Shown here piece by piece: positions 39,849 to 44,690 of a DNA stretch of 44,690 nt. This DNA is from Chara braunii (Eukaryota > Streptophyta > Charophyceae > Charales > Characeae), in NCBI GenBank assembly GCA_003427395.1, contig BFEA01000050.1:5625-50314 (forward strand), given 5' to 3'. Both the position numbers and the translations under genes were made by a program. Each line of letters begins with the position of its first letter. Position 1 is the stretch's first letter. A model generated the notes under the pieces. That model was not told the origin of the DNA. It ran no database searches and was given only the letters and a program-made list of their open reading frames with translations.

Positions 39849-39957
39849 TACAGTCTTCCCCCGAATACAACGTACGGTCATTATACCTGAATTTAGACTG
39901 AAAGATGGGCCAAATTCGGCTATAATGACCGTGCGTTGTATTCGGGGGAAGACTGTA
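39849..39957. mobile_element. Mariner-like foldback MITE, copy 2 (105 bp, TA target site)
   Basis: TA, then CAGTCTTCCCCCGAATACAA..., and the inverted arm ending GGGGGAAGACTG, then TA. The arms match copy 1 (11391-11499) almost base for base. The centre (TTTAGACTGAAAGATGGGCC) corresponds to the reverse complement of copy 1's centre, so the two are inserted in opposite orientation. Confidence 0.8.
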
Positions 39958-40762
39958 CGACTACCAAAGAGAGACTACTAGTGACAGACGCAGGGTTCAA
40001 AACACACAAACAACAAACAAACAGTCAATACAGCAACCAAGGTTGCGGGATCAAGTCCCGGCAACGACGACAGGGACAAAATTAGTATACATCCCGCTTG
40101 TAGCACTGCAATTCATTGCAATAATGTGCATGATATGCTAGAAATGGGGTCCATCTGCCCTGTACAATGATGTAGTGTGTGTCAGCCAGAAATCAGGTCC
40201 AGTGTCCGTATACAGTGTCGTGTAGTTATGCTCTGCATTCCGGTACAGTCAGTAAATGCTCATCAGTCGATATATGTCACAAGAGGGGAGGACCCTGGTG
40301 TTCCCTAATAAGCCGTATCTACCCAGCAAACGAAGGCAGTGAGCCTCCTCCCAGCAATCAAACCAATCACCAAACCCTACTCCTGTGGTCTATATTCTTG
40401 ATGTCATAGTGCAGAATATAGTGACTGTCGTGCCTCATTTACAATCCATTCTGCAGTCAATCACAGCTCAGCCTATATCTCCGAAAAGGGCAGAGGCGTC
40501 GATTACTTCTCTACGCCAGAGACGGATTGACCTCCTGCCCATGAGGCAGCAGCCAACCGAAAGACTATGTGGAAGCGCAGAATCAAGGTATCAACCAACC
40601 TTCAAACCCTAATCACCCTAACATGGGGTGAAAGAGCACTCCTTCATGCACAAGAATTGATGAACCCTAATTCTCGCTAGCTAAGGGAGGTCAGCTATCC
40701 CACTCCAACCCGATCAAAACGAAACAAACCATGCACGAAAACCAGGTAGCGGGGATGGGGAA
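39958..40762. other. Gene-free stretch containing a further copy of the 194-bp repeat
   Basis: 40140-40270 matches the start of the 38423 unit (GTGTCAGCCAGAAATCAGGT...). The match is broken by about 75 bp at 40278-40352 and resumes with CAATCACCAAACCCTACTCC. A tRNA T-arm-like GGTTGCGGGATCAAGTCCCG lies at about 40042-40061. No gene is supported. Confidence 0.4.
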
Positions 40763-40792
40763 TAGTAATAACTCTCACCTACCTTCACTCCC

Positions 40793-41050
40793 TCACCCCA
40801 CCTCGCCATCCCAAACAATCCGCCAATCCTCCCCCGCATCACTGATGCGGACTTTGTACTTATCTTTAAGTTCGCAGCTGTCGTTGTGATGGCCCTTGTC
40901 TCTGCCCGCTTTGTTGTTGCCCTTTTAGCTGTCGCTGTTGTTGTTGTTGTGACCATTGCAATTGCTCTCGGTGTTGTTATTGTTGTTGTCGTCGTTGTCG
41001 TCGTCATTGTTGTTGTTGTTGTTGCTGTTGTTGTTGTTGTTGTTGATGTC
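40793..41050 (-). pseudogene. Asn-rich coding fragment ending in a Myb/SANT-like ELKDKYK motif
   Basis: On the minus strand, a GTT/GTC-repeat-encoded Asn/Asp-rich stretch is followed by an in-frame TAA (40925-40927). The frame then continues as KAGRDKGHHNDSCELKDKYK, ending WRIVWDGEVG and TGA (40793-40795). The [DE]LKDK[WY][RK] signature occurs in the third helix of some plant Myb/SANT and trihelix-like domains. With so short a match the assignment is tentative. The opposite-strand poly-Val frame is a repeat artefact. Confidence 0.25.
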
Positions 41051-41139
41051 GTTATACTGTGGTCACTTCAGATGCTTGTGTTTCTTCGGTTGTCATCATC
41101 ACAGCTGCCGCAGTTGCCATCATCCCCAGTTCCACGTCC

Positions 41140-41275
41140 CTCTCGTGGGAGTCTCGCCCACCTCGCCTGCCTCATCAAGCTGATGAGGGTGAGAGTCTTC
41201 GTCAACGTCGGTCGCCACGTCCCTCTCACCTGCCTCACCTGCGTCATCAAGCTGATGAGGGTGACCTCGTCCAAA
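41140..41275 (+). repeat. Short direct duplication
   Basis: GCC.CATCAAGCTGATGAGGG occurs at about 41168-41189 and again at about 41238-41262 with related flanks (CCACCTCGCCTGC / CACCTGCCTCACCTGC). GTT/GTC repeats end upstream at about 41045. Confidence 0.55.
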
Positions 41276-41691
41276 AAATCGCCACCGGGCAGCCGCTGAT
41301 ACTTTTCATCGGTGGCTTCCGGCCTCTGAAACGAGTGGGACCCACCCCACGGCCGGCATACGAGAAAGGTAGTGGCAGTTTAAAGTTTAAACCACCACTA
41401 CCTTTCCTGCTGTTGGGAAACGGGAAAATATCCTACTCCTAAACATTTGGGGGCTGGGCCCGACGACGGCCGCCATTGATAAATCTCATCAGCCGCTGTC
41501 TTTTCGTTCCAGCCTCCTAAGAGATCGGGTACCCTACAACGTGAAAATGAGGCCCAGGTAGTAAAGCAAACAAAAAAAAGACGAAGGGATTTTGCTAAAA
41601 AAGCCTCCAATCTGTTTGTCCAGAGCCGCACTTGTTCCGGCGTGCATGCAGTCGCGTTGAAGGAAATGGCCGGGAATCGTACTGCCGGCTT

Positions 41692-41850
41692 AAACCACCA
41701 GTACTTCCAGGCACTTTTGTCCGAGTCTCCAGACAGACACCCTTGCGCACCAAAAACGAACAAACTAGCGCTGCCCTCATTTTGGGCACCACCAGCCGTT
41801 TTGCTCCGGCTGCCGACCACCGAAAGTCGCGGCAGCATGCGAGCTGCATC
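41692..41850 (-). mobile_element. MITE relative (ACCACCAGTAC end, core 2, reverse orientation, truncated)
   Basis: It starts at TTAA then ACCACCAGTACTTCCAGGC. The following sequence (CCGAGTCTCC..., GCGCACCAAAAACGAACAAA, CATTTTGGGCACCACCAGCC, GTTTTGCTCCGGCTG) resembles the reverse complement of 42411-42600. The far inverted end is not clear. Confidence 0.5.
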
Positions 41851-41996
41851 GGAGAACTATGCTGGGAAACATATAACTGGGAAACACACTGATTACTCAA
41901 CGCCAACTTGTCGGATCAATCTGATGGTACCCGGCTCAATTTGATGGTGTATCTGGGCACTGTGAGAATCTGTACGCACCTGTGTCAACCTGCATG

Positions 41997-42064
41997 CAGT
42001 ATAGAGTGGAGCTATAGACAGTTCTTCACCTATTGGCTGTTGTCTATAGCTCCACTCTATACTG
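41997..42064. repeat. Perfect 24-bp inverted repeat with ~20-bp loop
   Basis: CAGTATAGAGTGGAGCTATA (continuing GACA) at 41997-42020 is perfectly complementary to 42041-42064. The CAGT...ACTG termini resemble the mariner-like MITEs, but no TA pair is present at the ends. Confidence 0.75.
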
Positions 42065-42256
42065 AGGAGCTACATTTTGATTCTTTCCTTTTTCGACACA
42101 GTCCGGTCCATTCGCCCATACAAGTACAGACAATTGCTCTGCCAGCAGCAGCGATTGCGCGCCGATTGCTGCGGACAGGATTGCAGTTGGATTCGTCCAG
42201 GTCTAGCAGTGATTGCAGTCAGATGCGTTTTGGAAAGTCCTAGCATGAGTAGGCCT

Positions 42257-42414
42257 TTAAACCACCAGTACTTGGCCCAGCTATCGGCCGCGGAAAAAAA
42301 TAGAGTAGAAACGTCTCTAGTTGGATGAATTTGGGCGCTCCTGTAGTGGCCCGTACGTTTCCTAAAATCGCGTAGCGTTAACGGGCGCGACTTTAGGAAG
42401 TACTGGTGGTTTAA
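42257..42414 (+). mobile_element. MITE copy C (ACCACCAGTAC ends, core 1, complete)
   Basis: TTAA, ACCACCAGTACTTGGCCCAG ... GGAAGTACTGGTGGT, TTAA. Both inverted ends and both TTAA flanks are present, which makes it the reference copy of the family. Its right TTAA is shared with the left TTAA of the next element. Confidence 0.8.
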
Positions 42415-42600
42415 ACCACCAGTACCTTTCCCTGCTTGAAAAACAAATGAGCTGCCCGCTAACACGGGAGGTGGGCAGGCTCAGGACTACCGGCGCAAAA
42501 TGGTTGGTGGAGCCAGCCAAAACCAGGCCTACGCTGGTTCGTTTTGTTTTGGCACACAGAGAAGTTTTAGGCTCGGCATCGATAGCTGAGAAAGGTACTA
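42411..42600 (+). mobile_element. MITE copy D (core 2), right end interrupted
   Basis: TTAA then ACCACCAGTACCTTTCCCTG, GCTTGAAAAACAAATGAGC, AAAATGGTTGGTGGAGCC, ending GATAGCTGAGAAAGGTACTA. The expected GGTGGT end is lost where the Tourist-like element begins. Confidence 0.7.
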
Positions 42601-42770
42601 AGGGCCAGATCCCACTCGCAAAGACGGTTGGAATAAGAGTCTGAATCTGGACGTGTTCCAAACACAGATGCAGAAATGTAGATCAATCACAATTTTTTGC
42701 ACCTGTCCACAAACACGTCCACATTCAGACACGTATTCCAACCCTCTTTGCCAGTGGGATCTCGCCCTAA
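42599..42770. mobile_element. Tourist-like MITE (PIF/Harbinger type) with TAA target site
   Basis: TAA (42599-42601), then GGGCCAGATCCCACTCGCAA..., and an inverted end ...TTGCCAGTGGGATCTCGCCC, then TAA (42768-42770). The arms extend about 55 bp with mismatches. A 3-bp TAA duplication and GGGC-type ends are features of PIF/Harbinger MITEs. The 166-bp body is non-coding. Confidence 0.7.
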
Positions 42771-43078
42771 AAGACAAAACAAACCGCACACTAACTAGCC
42801 AACAGGTTACCTCTGGGTCCGTTCCTACTTCTCAAAGGTCCCATGAGTCGGTGGCAACGTAGCTGGCGTGAAGTCCCCGGCCAAAGGCACCATAAAGCAT
42901 TCCACTCCTTGAAAGGGCCACTCCCTCTTTTTTTCCTTTTTTTTTTTTTGGAATGGCCAGTCCCTCTTGTCTCTGTCCAGTTATGATTGCCTAGGGAAGG
43001 TAATCCTGAAGGTCACCTCACAGATTTTCCTGTGAGGGCCAACCCAGTTCTCTCTCAAACAGATTGCTTTTGCTTTTA
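42771..43078. other. No supported gene
   Basis: Unremarkable sequence with a T run at 42927-42950 and a weak inverted pair (AAAGGGCCACTCCCTC / TGGCCAGTCCCTC direct words). Nothing is recognised. Confidence 0.35.
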
Positions 43079-43446
43079 GGGATAATTTGCAAATACCCCC
43101 AAAAGATGCCCCTAAAAGATGTGGGTAGAGCGGAATACACAAAAAAGGACATTTTGTGAAATGCCAATAGTGTCGGTTGGACCCCCATCTGTGCCATATA
43201 CCCCTACTGGATACCATCCAACTTTGCAAAACGCCCCAGCACTTGCCAACTTTTCCTAGGCGCGATTGCAAAAGGCCAAGGCCCAAACGGGGCAGTCCAG
43301 ATTGCAAAGTTGCACACCCGCCTGACAGGGGCACAACACAAAGATTTCGGCCCAAAAGGGCATTCTGCTCTACCCACATCCTTCAGGGGCATTTTGGCAT
43401 ATATCCCAACTTATGGGGGTATTTTGCAAATTAATAAAAATTATCC
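43079..43446. mobile_element. 368-bp MITE-like element with long imperfect TIRs
   Basis: The left arm GGGATAATTTGCAAATACCC, CCAAAAGATGCCCCT, GATGTGGGTAGAGCGGAA is matched in inverted order by TTCTGCTCTACCCACATC (43363-43380), CAGGGGCATTTTGG, TGGGGGTATTTTGCAAATTA and the terminal TTATCCC. The right arm has two small insertions. No coding capacity. GGG ends flanked by T-rich sequence suggest a Tourist-like origin, but I cannot show the duplication. Confidence 0.65.
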
Positions 43447-43558
43447 CTTTCTTTTATCCTTTCCTGGGGTGAGGCCCCAGTATCAAAGATGTTGGATTTA
43501 AAGCCTGAGCCCGGACATGTTTGTGGAGAGGTGCATAAAATCTTGATTGATCGTATGT

Positions 43559-44633
<1,075 letters not shown>

Positions 44634-44690
<57 letters not shown>
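44634..44690. repeat. CT microsatellite at the window edge
   Basis: Uninterrupted (CT)n to the last base. Confidence 0.95.

Noticed and set aside
40886-41299. Poly-Val hydrophobic protein with possible membrane segments
   Set aside because: It is a translated GTT/GTC repeat; the opposite strand makes more sense as an Asn-rich fragment.

Overview
This window is eukaryotic nuclear DNA that is poor in genes and crowded with repeats. It holds one confident host gene, a decayed Ty3/Gypsy-type LTR retrotransposon, tRNA-derived SINEs, three U6 snRNA retrocopies, and many foldback or MITE-like elements and micro/minisatellites. There are no operons, Shine-Dalgarno sites or other prokaryotic signals. 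The retroelement's initiator-Met primer site, the Tourist-like and mariner-like MITEs and the site II/G-box promoter motif all suggest the green lineage. A TE-rich streptophyte alga such as Chara is my guess for the organism; the sequence does not prove it. Two assembly gaps (994 and 765 N) and an unremoved Nextera mate-pair junction adapter point to a short-read draft assembly.

Layout. 1-13 kb has no confident gene: an Asn-rich hypothetical ORF on the minus strand (1112-2077), MITEs with ACCACCAGTAC inverted ends, long poly-purine and CT/GA arrays, a 46-bp minisatellite, the adapter artefact (8716-8753), a textbook U6 retropseudogene (9200-9322), a 720-bp TIR element, and two foldback elements. 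13.4-16.9 kb is a single-exon NOC4 (nucleolar complex protein 4) homologue on the minus strand, more than twice the usual length because of low-complexity insertions. A site II/G-box palindrome lies about 130 bp upstream of its ATG. 17.9-20 kb holds two SINE copies, each bounded by 12-bp target-site duplications, on either side of a gap.

21.0-34.7 kb is one 13.7-kb retrotransposon. It has long LTRs (about 2.35 kb on the left; the right one is interrupted by a gap and an SINE/U6-containing insertion) and a primer-binding site. Its order is gag, protease, reverse transcriptase, RNase H, then a zinc-finger module joined in frame to integrase, then about 2 kb of extra coding sequence. The LTRs carry a roughly 180-codon ORF downstream of the TATA box. 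The element is dead: it has several frameshifts and stops, and its gag knuckle, protease and RT active sites are mutated. By eye the LTRs differ by roughly 10% over about 500 bp.

34.7-44.7 kb is again intergenic: SINE-related and tandem repeats (about 228-bp and 194-bp units), a second TIR element, a U6 copy split by an insertion, a second copy of the 105-bp mariner-like foldback element, a row of adjoining MITEs at 42.2-42.8 kb, and AC/AG/CT microsatellites at the right edge. Apart from NOC4, the content is best read as the product of LINE-mediated retroposition (U6, SINEs) and DNA-transposon activity in a large, permissive genome.
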